Under the pieces are notes generated by a model. The model was not told the DNA's origin. It ran no database searches and was given only the letters and a program-made list of their open reading frames with translations. Shown here piece by piece: positions 1-10,600 of a stretch of DNA of 64,000 nucleotides. The first letter of the stretch is position 1, and each line of letters opens with the position of its first letter. The stretch covers positions 19,530,259-19,594,258 of the forward strand of contig CP137684.1 of the NCBI GenBank assembly GCA_037976565.1, in the 5' to 3' direction. Made by a program: the position numbers and the translations under genes. The DNA comes from Mesocentrotus franciscanus (lineage: Eukaryota; Echinodermata; Echinoidea; Camarodonta; Strongylocentrotidae).

Positions 1-240
1 TCTTTTCACACTTATTATCATCTGAGGGGTCCACAATTTACAAGCTCTGCTTTTCAGTGGACCTCTCCATTTCCTCAAAATATAATTGCAGTTAAATTTA
101 TAATTCTATTTTTGTCTTCCTCAAATGTAAAAATTACTGTTAATATGTGTTTCTTACAAATGTAACTATGTTTTGTATACATTTTACATTGTATTCGTTA
201 TTATATATTGTATTTTGTTGGAAATGAAAAATAAAAATGA
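1..240 (+). mobile_element. 3' end of a CR1/L2-like LINE (UTR only)
   Basis: No coding sequence remains. A hairpin pairs GGTCCAC (28-34) with GTGGACC (57-63) and encloses a smaller hairpin, AAGC (42-45) with GCTT (49-52). An AT-rich UTR and an AAATGAAATTAAATGAAATG tail follow. The same nested hairpin recurs at 6125, 28882 and 45847; the last belongs to a LINE with a recognisable reverse transcriptase, which ties this fragment to that lineage. The 5' part lies outside the window. Confidence 0.65.
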
Positions 241-298
241 AATTAAATGAAATGTACATCGGAGACCCTTGAAACCTTCTTACAATATAGGTCTACAC

Positions 299-560
299 CA
301 GCGTTTTTCAACCGTGGAGCCGCAGGACATCTTTAGGGGTGCCACGAGAGAAATTAGTTAAAATAATACATGTATCTAATTTTGGATCCATTATGAAATT
401 AACGTCAATTTCGTGAAAACGGTTTATGAGAAACCGCAGCAGAGTAGCTAGTGCATGCATATACCTGCACATAATTAATCCATGATGTGCCAGACAGCTA
501 GATTTGACAGCGGGGTGCATCATGAATATCGTCACATTCGGACAGCAAGGTGTCCGAATA

Positions 561-598
<38 letters not shown>

Positions 599-1054
599 AA
601 GAAATTACATTTTTAATTACCACGCTCGTTAATTAATTGCTTCACTCGCTCAGCGAGAACATTTAGAAACAGGGTGATTCTGGACAACATAGATGCCCGA
701 TACGCGAATATCCTATATTCGTGCATATATATCGAGACCTTGGATTCATGTACGAGGTGCTTGCATATACATGATATCTAGTGTGTTTTGTTTACAAAAT
801 AATATGTTTACCATACTAAAACGTGTTCTTTTAGTTGCAATGGATGCTCGATCGCTCGTTATTTCGCTCGATCGCAAATTTTAGAAACAAAATGTGTCCG
901 TACGTGTGTACACTGCCACTTTACGTGTACCACGGTGTCAGATGTCATGAGACGGATTTTTCTGGCATGAATTGGTGACTATATAGCTAGGGTGACGCGA
1001 AACTTGTTATTTCTCAAAAGGATGCCGTGACTATAAAATAGTTGAAAAACGCTG
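299..1054. mobile_element. Non-autonomous hAT-like element with perfect 8-bp target duplication
   Basis: Terminal inverted repeats begin CAGCGTTTTTCAAC and end GTTGAAAAACGCTG. The 8-bp duplication GTCTACAC flanks the element exactly (291-298 and 1055-1062). A CAGNG terminus and 8-bp duplication are diagnostic of hAT transposons. The 756-bp interior has no transposase frame and carries a (TA)n microsatellite at about 556-598. Fragments resembling its right end appear near 1916-2000 and 6296-6400. Confidence 0.85.
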
Positions 1055-1169
1055 GTCTACACCATAGAGATACATGTATAATTGTGAAGACTGCATGCCT
1101 ATCGACGTACCGCACTAAATTAAGTGGCGCTATAATGTTATGAGCCAGAGCAATATAACACTGAGTTCC

Positions 1170-1730
1170 CATAGCATATATAGGCAATCTTTTTATTCAG
1201 ATGGTCATATCTCGGCCAATACTTAACCTATTCAATTGGTTTTCGACATTTGGACATTATTTTTGGTGGTCTTTCGGAAAATGAAGAAAAAATTGAGAAA
1301 TTCCAAAAATAGATTTTTTGATGACGTCACACTTCATCACTCTATAGTCGTATAGTCGTATAGTTGTACGAATATTGGCATGCTTGGCCCGCCATAGAAG
1401 GGAGGCTGTATACTGTGAAGGGAGAAAAACATAGCCGGGGATTCCCCGCTCAACGGACTCCCCCTCTCATAGCTTTTTTCTCATCCCGTGCGCTGCGTGA
1501 CCCACCCAGTTAATTGTACAGTTCGCCTTTTCTCTGCCAGAAATTTGCACGTACTGCCACCTCACTTCGCGTTCGGAGCTCAAATCACTGACTGATCCTA
1601 ATGGGTTGATCTTACTTTATGATCTTTCTTCAGTTGCAGTAGATTTAGATTTGAAATCTATCGACGACATATGCTGCCTTTGTAAACCTGATCAGACTGA
1701 AACATGGTTAGTCTATTTCAAATAACCTTG
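1170..1730. other. Intergenic, no gene seen
   Basis: Unique-looking AT-rich sequence with no long frame and no recognised repeat structure. Confidence 0.4.
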
Positions 1731-1891
1731 GGGCCGTTTCTCGAAACCGTCATAGACCTACTCATAAGTCATAGTCAAACTTCTTGGCCATCCTATATTG
1801 AAACGTGTGTTATAGAATTAACACGCGTATCTATGGGATGTCTACGAACTAGGTTGTGATTTACATTAGGACGGTTTCGAGAAACTGGCCC
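1731..1891. mobile_element. Short TIR MITE
   Basis: Inverted termini GGGGCCGTTTCTCGAAACCGTC-like and GACGGTTTCGAGAAACTGGCCC-like face each other across about 160 bp. No coding capacity. A related right half is visible at about 11625-11740 and a shorter piece near 31700. The superfamily is not assigned. Confidence 0.65.
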
Positions 1892-2069
1892 AATAAGGGA
1901 TTCTTCTGTCATGAATTTTGGTTTAGGGTGAATCAAAACTTTTTTTATTTCTCAAAAGATCGAGTGCCGTGACTATATATAAAAACGTTGAAAAACCCTG
2001 ACATAATTTATATGAAGAAAAAAAAATGATGGAATAACATAATATTAAATTAATTACTACTACTTACTA

Positions 2070-2496
2070 GACTCTAGCTCTAGCAGTCTAGTAGACCGAA
2101 AATTTCTGCCTCTTTCGTTTGTTATATAGCCTCTGATTTGGGTAGGGTCAGCAAACTCGGTGTTACGGATCTGAACACCAAATTCCGGCCAAACTTTTGG
2201 ACTAATATGTCACTTCAGCGGATTCATATCCGATGCATTTATTTTTGAAAATTAGGTCTAGGCTAATATATACGTCGGTTCCACTTACCAGATTGACTGT
2301 ATGATGCGTTACAGGGTCTTTTTTTCCCGGTTTAAATTTCTTCGTCGAAATTGAACTCCGCTCCGTGTTGAAATTTGTGCAGTGCATGCGCAGTAACAAT
2401 TTCAACACGGAGCGGAGTTCAATTTCGACGAAGAAATCAGAGGCTACCGAACGAAAGAGACAGAAATTTTTGGTCTAGCAGTCTAGGAGCTAGTCT
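2070..2496. repeat. Nested palindromic (foldback) element
   Basis: Outer arms (about 2070-2142 and 2438-2496) share the inverted block TCTAGCNNTAGACTGCTAGACC plus AAATTTCTGNCTCTTTCGTT. Near the right arm is an almost perfect hairpin: 2337-2377 is the reverse complement of 2397-2436, with a loop of about 20 nt containing GTGCATGCGC. It is probably a non-autonomous DNA transposon. No coding frame. Confidence 0.65.
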
Positions 2497-2651
2497 ATAT
2501 CGATTTCATGAAAACTGAAGATTTAATAAAAATAGAAACCACAAGAGTTTGTAATTTCACGAGGAAATAGCATTTGGAAGATCATAAAGAGTCTTAAATT
2601 TCTTCCTAGCTTGCTTCGCTCACTCGCAACATTTAGAAACAGGATAATTAT

Positions 2652-3401
2652 TAACTCCGGGGAGCTCCGACGCCGACGCCAAAGGCGTCGGAGCTCCGGA
2701 TCCAGAATCGGAACACAAAAAACAGCAGAGAACGGTCATATTTTACAGAAAACTTAAACGGTAGTGATTATAATTTTGACTTACAAGTGTGCTCGACTCC
2801 TCTGGGCATCCAGCGAAACCACTTGAAATTATAATTTGAAGAAGTCTTCGATGGGAAAAGGGTGATTTTCTCGTCCTAAACCGAGCCATCCATGTTGTAC
2901 CGTCGATTCAACATGGCGGAGAGAAAGTACGCTTGCGCAGTGGCGGCGCAGCAAATATGAATATTCATGCTATAGAGCGCCATTCGCTCGAAAATGATGA
3001 ATATGCACGACTCGAAACAGCAGAGCCGTGAATGTAAACGAGTCGTGCATATTCAGCATTTACGAGCGAACGGTGCTCTATAGCATGAATATTCATATTT
3101 GCTGCGCCGCCACTGCGCAAGCGTACTTTCTCTCCGCCATGTTGAATCGACGGTACAACATGGATGGCTCGGTTTAGGACGAGAAAATCACCCTTTTTCC
3201 CATCGAAGACTTCTTCAAATTATAATTTCAAGTGGTTTCGCGGATGCCCAGAGGAGTCGAGCACACTTGTAAGTCAAAATTATAATCACTACCGTTTAAG
3301 TTTTCTATAAAATATGACCGTTCTGTGCTGTTTTTCGTGTTCCGATTCTGGATCCGGAGCTCCGACGCCTTTGGCGTCGGCGTCGGAGCTCCCCGGAGTT
3401 A
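2652..3401. mobile_element. Foldback element, ~360-bp inverted arms, 9-bp target duplication
   Basis: Nearly the whole 750 bp is one inverted repeat: 2652-3013 is almost identical to the reverse complement of 3041-3401, around a loop of about 27 nt. Termini read TAACTCCGGGG. The perfect 9-bp duplication GATAATTAT flanks it (2643-2651, 3402-3410). A 9-bp duplication with very long inverted arms fits Mutator/Foldback non-autonomous elements. No protein is encoded. The near-identity of the arms suggests recent insertion or ongoing arm homogenisation. Confidence 0.9.
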
Positions 3402-4445
3402 GATAATTATAGGCAGTCGAGTGCCTGAATACCTCCATATAATTATGTGGTCAACGAGGTGCATGAATATCCTCCTTTTTGACAGATGGATGAATATCCT
3501 CATATTCATGTATCCAGGTGAAGCGGGAATGGTCGCTGAGCAGAATGATATGAATAAAAACCAATCACCACTTACCAGACTTTATGTGTGCAGAGATACC
3601 CAGGCATGAATCCTCCAATAAGATATAAAACTGTTCCAAATATTGCACTATCCTCAAGTTGTACACCACAAAATCACCACAGATGATATCACAAAACTAT
3701 ACTTGGCTAGCACAAGCGATGTTTAGGAATGTTCTCTGAGTGAATTGCAGAGAAATTAGATGATACCAAGTGAGATGAAGGAGGTTGGAAATTTAGATAG
3801 AAGAAATTTGCTCCCAGTGAATGCAGGAAACAAATTATGATGTGTAGAGATGACGTTCTCAAATAAACGTGTTGCCTCGTCGAGATAACTTTGAGAAGTG
3901 TAGTAATGAAGAGAGAAGTGAGGATGAGAAAGAAGATGTTGTTCTGATCCTTCTTGCGAAGTAGGATGAAAAACAGAGAGTATTCATAACAAATCTGGGA
4001 AGTAAGGGTGAGTCACTGGTGATAATTGCAATGTACAAGGGTAATGCCGTCATTAAGTTGACTGTACAGGGACACTGCCCCATTAAATTGACACTTGTTG
4101 ATAAATATATAGCAGTGGTAGAGCCTGGTATATATCAGAGGGCAATGTCCTCCCAGATCAGTTTTGCAAAATAAGAAATGAAACTGAGAAATGAAGAAGG
4201 ATGAAAATGAGGAAAATACTACACAGGTAACCGAATATATGAGTATTTGTATTCAAGTATATATTCCTCAGCGAGGTGCCCGCATTCATTATTGTATACA
4301 TGTGTTATCTAGTGTGTTGATGACAAAATAGTGGCATAAAAGGCCTGCCATAGTTAAGTCCAACTTGAAGTCGATCTTAGTCTTTGTGAAACACCACCCA
4401 GGGATAATAATCTATATGTTAGATTAGTTATGGCAGATGTATTAA

Positions 4446-4900
4446 ACGTGCTATGTCCCATTTGCAGGCCATGCAAAAAAATGAAAAGGTTAAATTCCAA
4501 CGGCATTTGAAAGACAATAGGGACTTTTAGATTTACACGACGAGAACGTGGACTGCCACGTGTGCCATTCTTTCAAAGCACTGGCCCGTGCCCGGCAGTG
4601 CCTTAAAAGGACGTCACATTACCTTAAAAGGATGTCATCGTGGCAGTCCACGTTCTCGTAGTGTTAAATCTAAAAGTCCCTATTACTAATTTAGAACTTC
4701 CCTCAAAACGAAAGGGCTTGAAAATGGCTTTTAGTGGGAAAATAACGACCATTAGTTGTCAAATCGACATAAGTGATTGCAATCACCTAAGTAATAGTCT
4801 GATTTTCAGACCCTTTTACAGAATGGTTGTACGTTTTGTGCTGCACAAAGATTCAATCAGCTTAATTTTGGCCATTACAAGTAGTGGCCAAGTATTGGCC
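4446..4900. mobile_element. TTAA-site MITE, right end decayed
   Basis: It starts after TTAA (4442-4445) with a terminus ending CTATGTCCC, followed by the family block CCATTTGCAGGCC also seen at 48512-49040 and, diverged, at 8317-8815. Alignment to the 48.5-kb copy continues to about 4900, where the right terminus is no longer clear. A separate 161-bp MITE (4520-4680) sits inside it. Frames here are incidental. Confidence 0.6.
4520..4680. mobile_element. 161-bp TIR MITE nested in another MITE
   Basis: Termini GGGACTTTTAGATTTACAC and its inverted partner TAAATCTAAAAGTCCC continue into GAGAACGTGGACTGCCACG / CGTGGCAGTCCACGTTCTC, giving arms of about 45 bp. The paralogous copy at 48.58 kb reads GACAATACTAATTTAG without the insert, so this is an insertion. 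Flanks are ATA and TATTA, so the target duplication is short and ambiguous. Confidence 0.75.
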
Positions 4901-5159
4901 AAATCAATTAATTCGTAATATATTATAATCAGTTACTCAATTTATTAATCAAATTAATTTGATATCGTGAGGTAATTTGATCTGCCCTTAATCTTTTTAA
5001 TATCCATGCACTTATTTCGAAAAAAAATCTTTGTTTCTCTATTATAATCAGTGTTTTTATCACAGCACTGAATATACATAATCAATAAAGTACTTAAAAA
5101 GTAGTAATTGGTTGTGCTTTATTACTACTCTTAACTTAACGCAACATAATAGTAATTTT

Positions 5160-6060
5160 AATCGCCTCATTCTTTTAATAAATTATTGCCATGCATACAT
5201 GTAGTTGTAACCACTGCCTTGTGGTTCAGGTTCTCTTTAGAATATAAGGCTAAGGGAGCAAACCCTAACAGAAAACCATGCCACCGTGACAGCATTGAGG
5301 GCAATTGACAATACGGAACTCCCGACATCCTTTGACCAGTCACTGCAGGGTCTAGTGGTTCACACCCGTCCTGGCTTGTCCTCGCCGGTGTGAAACTGCC
5401 ACCAGTTCCCCGAGAGAGTGCCGTTAGTAACTTGCAAGAGCTACCGGTACAGTACTTACCCACCTTTGCAAGCAGCCTTCATGAAAGTGAAGGCGGTCAT
5501 TGTCGCTTCGCAACAGACAGCTACTACTGATTACAAAATAATTGTTTACCATATTAAAAATGGTCATTTTTGGGCTCACTTGCTTGCTTCGCTCGCTCAC
5601 AAAATTGAGAATCAAATATGCCCAGTGGCGGAACTGCGGGGGTAAACCCCTCCTTCGGCTGCCAAGTGAAAATGTGATGTGCATAGAAAAACACCATCTG
5701 GATATTACTGTGTATTAAACTGTTACTTGATTTAAAAAGACGTTATCATGTACTGCTTTTTATGGTCTCCATTGTGTTAGTAGATGCCAGGAAAACATCA
5801 CTTACAGGGTTCAAAATAGCAACAACAAAAAATTGCCTCTCTGCTGCGCGGCTCGTGGACGATGCTCTGCATCGTCATTGGGTCAACCCCTTAGCAAAAA
5901 GCTAGATCCGCCCCTAATGCCAGTACATGTACGTGTGTATATATGGCAAATGACAAATGCCAGAGTGATGCAAATGCCAGAGTGATGCTGAGCCCATTGT
6001 TCTGCTTGTGCGTAATGTAATAGCCGGTGAATGCTGACGGGTGCCATGGTTTAGTTTGTC
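5160..6060. other. Intergenic, no gene supported
   Basis: Overlapping short frames on both strands (5167-5684) show no recognisable domain, compositional contrast or splice context. The stretch looks like decayed repeat. Confidence 0.4.
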
Positions 6061-6079
6061 TTAGCCTATTATCTAGTTT

Positions 6080-6290
6080 TTGTTATACAATTTTTGTTAT
6101 ACAATTTTACTCGTTTATTGTACAGGGAACCCCACTTACAAGCTTAAGCTTCTCTCGGGTTCCCTAACCATTTTTTTACTCTGTATGTCCATCATGTTTT
6201 GTATAATTATGTCCTTCGAATATTGTTTGTATTTTCTGAATGTTGATTTTTTTTTAAATGGTTGAACCAATAAATGAAATGAAATGAATG
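6080..6290 (+). mobile_element. LINE 3' end (UTR only)
   Basis: Outer stem GGGAACCC (6125-6132) with GGGTTCCC (6157-6164). Inner hairpin AAGC (6140-6143) with GCTT (6148-6151). AT-rich UTR and a tail of AATGAAATGAAATG repeats. Same architecture as the fragments at 1 and 28861 and as the LINE ending near 46003. 5'-truncated, no ORF. Confidence 0.65.
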
Positions 6291-6399
6291 AAAGTGAATT
6301 TTCTGTGCTGAATTTGGAATTTGAGCGATGCTTTTATTTCTTAAAAGGGTGCCACTGCCATGACAAAAAAAAAATGGTTGAAAAACACTAATCTAGTTT

Positions 6400-7500
6400 A
6401 TAGACTAAAAACTGGTGCCCCCCCCCCCATGGCTGAGCCCAAGCAATGCCACTGAGGGCCATACCTCTGTGTGTTATTCCATTATCCATTTTTTCCTGTA
6501 TTGTGTTCATAGTAGTCTTGTAGATCTGTTATTACTTTTTCTTGTTTTCTATTATGTTCACACTATGTAATGTGCAGAAACATGCAGAAATAAATAAATA
6601 ATAAGTGATACTATTCCACGAAGGTAACAAGCTTGTAAAATTTACTATGATAAGTATGAACAATGCCCAATGCTACACTACTACAATAACGGTCAGTGCA
6701 GCTAGAATTGGTATCGGTGACGATCTCTTGTGAGGTAATCAAGGCCAAAGATTCTCTATGATAAAGTAAAGGGATGCCTGGGGTGTTAAAAAAAATTGTG
6801 AAATGCATTGGGCCTACCGACATAGGGACTCATATGTAGCTATATTACACCTATTTGTTTTCTTCAAATATGGGCAAACAATATATCAATGTAAAGCTCT
6901 CGATGAGAGTAATCAAATGGTGAAAAAATCATTGAAATTGGATATTGCATTATTGAGTCATGGCTTGTCAAAGATACTCATCTCTTGAAGGTCATCTGCC
7001 ACACTTCTTGGAAGATAATTAACTATGATCTGCTCAATGACTTTAATCTGTATCATCAGGCTGTTAAACATATACTACTTCTAACAAAAAACAGGTCTTG
7101 ATAATTAGGAGGAATGCAGTGATAAAGGTATTGCAATAGGAAGTGCCTATAGTAGAGCATATATGTCACTTTTAAAATCTGCCTTGTCAAAGAGGAGACA
7201 CACCTTGCTACAGGGTAAGACGTGCGTGGCAACCCATCTCCATGTCATGTATGTCCATGCGGTCACTTTACTTTGTCCAGACTTTCATTTATCTTATGTG
7301 CACTCTCTCGGGATCTCTGCATACGGTACAGTACATGATGACGCTCATTTCGCGATGTGAAAGAAACCTGGGTGGCTTGATCAACAACTACATAAAATCA
7401 CAATTTGTTTTCTTCTATTATTTTGCTATTATTATATAGATACAAATATTGAAACTCTCTGGATCTTTATTCCATCTGTTTTATTTGTAACATATGATTT
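6400..7500. other. Upstream region of the 2A exon, no gene seen
   Basis: No long frame with a recognisable domain. A promoter and 5' UTR exon for the downstream gene could lie here: acceptor-like AGs (TTTTCAG) occur just upstream of the 2A exon. I cannot identify a TATA box or initiator with confidence. Confidence 0.35.
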
Positions 7501-7597
7501 ACATATTTTTTAATATTGTTTTCAGCTATTGTTGCCTACGTCATCACCATTTTTCAGAGGACTACATTTCTGTCGAATGAAAAGGACATCTTACAAC

Positions 7598-7689
7598 ATG
7601 GATGGCTTGTGCCTTCTCTATCTGCTCCTGATCCTCTTGGTGAGATCTGGTGACGTTGAAACCAATCCAGGCCCTAACAATGCAGAAAG
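7598..7689 (+). CDS. Exon 1: hydrophobic 2A-like signal sequence
   Basis: Encodes MDGLCLLYLLLILLVRSG then DVETNPGP and NNAE. The D-V-E-x-N-P-G-P motif is the signature of 2A ribosome-skipping peptides; the skip point would lie between Gly25 and Pro26 (7672/7673). Residues 4-15 are a signal-like hydrophobic core. Sea urchin NLR genes are known to begin with almost this arrangement, where unskipped product enters the secretory route and skipped product stays cytosolic. The ATG at 7598 is chosen over the in-frame ATG at 7576 because it has A at -3 and G at +4. The donor is AAAG/GTACG, phase 2, which joins in frame to the death-fold exon at 8980. Confidence 0.85.
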
Positions 7690-10600
7690 GTACGCATATA
7701 TATATATATATATACTAGTAGACTTTTGTGAGTTCCAGTCAAGCGATATTGCATTGTGAAAGAAACCGTGTGGAAGGGATTGGAAAGGTTGATCATGTCG
7801 CAGATACGTATTGGTGTATCCTGTGAGGTTTTGGAGCCTAAAAAATATTTAAAATATATTTTGCCCAGTCTTGCTAAAAGTCACATGCACTGGACAGAGA
7901 AATGTATATATATGGGACTACACAAACAGGTGGCATGAAAGTGTAGTCCACAATAAATTACTTGTCATATTTCAAATATGAGGGCATTTGAAGAGCCATC
8001 TTTTCAAGTAACTTTTTTCTTCTTCTATGATACTGAAAAGGGTATCATTTGTACTATGTCCCCATCTGCAACTGGGGCAATTTCTTTCAAATGTTATAAT
8101 TATCATCACCATCATCATCATCATCATCAATTCTAGTAATAATATTATTATTATGTGAAGTAGATGTAATCTTCTTCTTATTATTATGAATATCATCATC
8201 ATTATCATCGTCATCATTATGTATTTACCGCTAGGCTCTGCTTTTGGGAAATGATTACCCTTGCCAGAACAATACCACCTCATCTGCAACTGGGGGCAAT
8301 ATCTTTCAAATCTTAAAGGTAATCTGTCCCTTTTGCAGGCTGAAAATATAAAATGATGTAAATCCTATGGTAAACAAGAGATTATACCAACTAAAAACTC
8401 CTCTTAATAGATTAGAACTGGTAATTGCCTCTTTGTGGAATTATATATCGACCGTTAGGAATTTTCAGAACGCCTTGCCAAAAATAGGCCTAGAAGGTTC
8501 AAGGTATACGTTTTGTGCCGAGTAAAGACTTGTTAAGTTTAATTTTGGTCATTATAAGAAGCGGGTCATTGATGTGTACAAATGATACTCATTACAGCTA
8601 ATTTTATCTATGTTATTAACAAATTTTATAAAAATTCAGTCACTCACTCAACAGTGTCTCAAAGTGTACTGTAGTCTAGAGAGGCAACGGTTTCCCTTGC
8701 ATAACAAGGTCACTGCTAACATTTAAATTTCACAGATAGGACATACGTGACATACTCATGATTTCTGCAAAGTTTTACAGAATTTGATGTTGGCTGCTAA
8801 AGGGATACACTACCTTTAATATCACAGGCAAAATATTCTGATATCCCCAGGCTGTTATTTTGCACGCTCGAGCACATAGTACTAATTGTTAAGTGTCACA
8901 TATAATAGCTTCTCAGCCAATAGGATGCCCTCTAACTAATATGCTCTAGTAACCAATTGATTTATTATTCATTTGACAGTACTGTCAGTATAATGGAGTT
9001 CCTGAAGCTGGCCCAGGATATCCCTCCATCTTACTACGAGGCTGTAGGGATATCTCTAGGGACCCCCTATGCTCAGCTACAGGCAATCCTGAATCAGAAT
9101 TTGAGGAACTATACCAACGCCTTCCTGGATGTGTTTATGAAATGGAATGCCCTGCAGCTTCCTAACTCAAATACACGGCAGCATTTGGCAGATAAACTTC
9201 GAGAGATTGACTTGGGTGGCCTATCAGACAGATTACTCAATGAACCTCCAATTCAAAACAGCACAGGTAAACAGATACTAATTATTGTGACACCAGAATA
9301 CATAGAAAACCATGCATGAAACTGAAGTAAGTCTGGAGATGGTGAGTGTTCTGTGTTCCCTTCATTTGCCACAGCTTACAGAAGTGTCAAATTTTATCAG
9401 GCCTCATTTAATCATCTAACTTTATTACTCCTCCCCCCACTGAAGGTGGTACCGGAGATATTATTTGGCTTATTATTTGGATTGTCAGTACGTAATGTAC
9501 GTCTGTCCCGCTTTCTTGTTATCGTAATATCTCAAGAACCATTTGAGATATGAATTTCAAACCTGATGATAGAATTTATTACCATAGGAAGACATTTTGA
9601 TTAGAATTATGAGTAACTAGGTCAAAGGTAATCTCAAGAACCACTAGAGATACATGTATGAGGCTCAAACTTCTTAATATTATGTATCACCATAGCAAGA
9701 CGATCTGATTAGATTTTGGGTTAGTAGGTCAAAGGTCTAAGGTCACAGAGGCCAACTTCTGAAATTCCAGCTATTAGCCACAAAATCCCTAGAACCACAA
9801 GAGATATGAGGCTCAAACTTTGTGATAATACGTATTACGTATTAGGAAGACGGTCTGATCAGATGGTGGGTAAAGGTCAAAGGTCACAGAGGTCCATTTC
9901 CGAACTTAAAGGAGAATTAACCTCTCGAGTATGAAGCATTATCATGACATAGAGATTAAAACAATGTTTCATTTGATATAAAAAGCAAATTGCTGTATGC
10001 CAAATAATATCATCTTGCAAGTACAAAACTCATGAGACCCTACTTCGCCATATTTACGATGTTGTCTGCTGCCCAAGGAAGCTGCCATTTTATCAAAATT
10101 TCGGCATTCCTTTAGAATTCATCAATCTGATATAGCATTTTAGTAAACAATATCTTGTAAAAGACAGATTGTATTTCAATTGTATTTATCTTTGGTTTCA
10201 CGGATTAGCAACATGATATTATATCAAATATGACTTCCTTTTCCGGTCATCATTGAACAATAAAGAATTAGAATTCAAATATTAAATAACAATCCTTTGC
10301 TATCGATAAAATATATAACGACACAAAAATACAAAGATACAAAATGGAAATCGTCATGTAACTATTCTTCACCCAAACTGTATTTTCCTAATGGTCTGCT
10401 CCACATTCCTTTTTGGAAGATAGGCTGTACTTTACTAACAAGATCTCTAAGCTTTCTTCCTCACAGTACACTGTATTTGCAACTCACAAAGTTCAATTTT
10501 TTAATATACAAAATATGAGAATTATTTTGTTCTCTCTTTTCACCAAATAGGGCAGATACAATTCCTCAGAATAGCAAGAATTCACAGGCCCAATAAGTAC

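Noticed and set aside
5167..5684. Overlapping minus/plus frames of 75-98 residues
   Set aside because: Mutually overlapping on both strands, no domain or splice context; likely decayed repeat.
7972..8289. 105-residue minus frame rich in Met/Ile
   Set aside because: It reads through (CAT)n and (ATT)n microsatellites; low complexity, not a gene.
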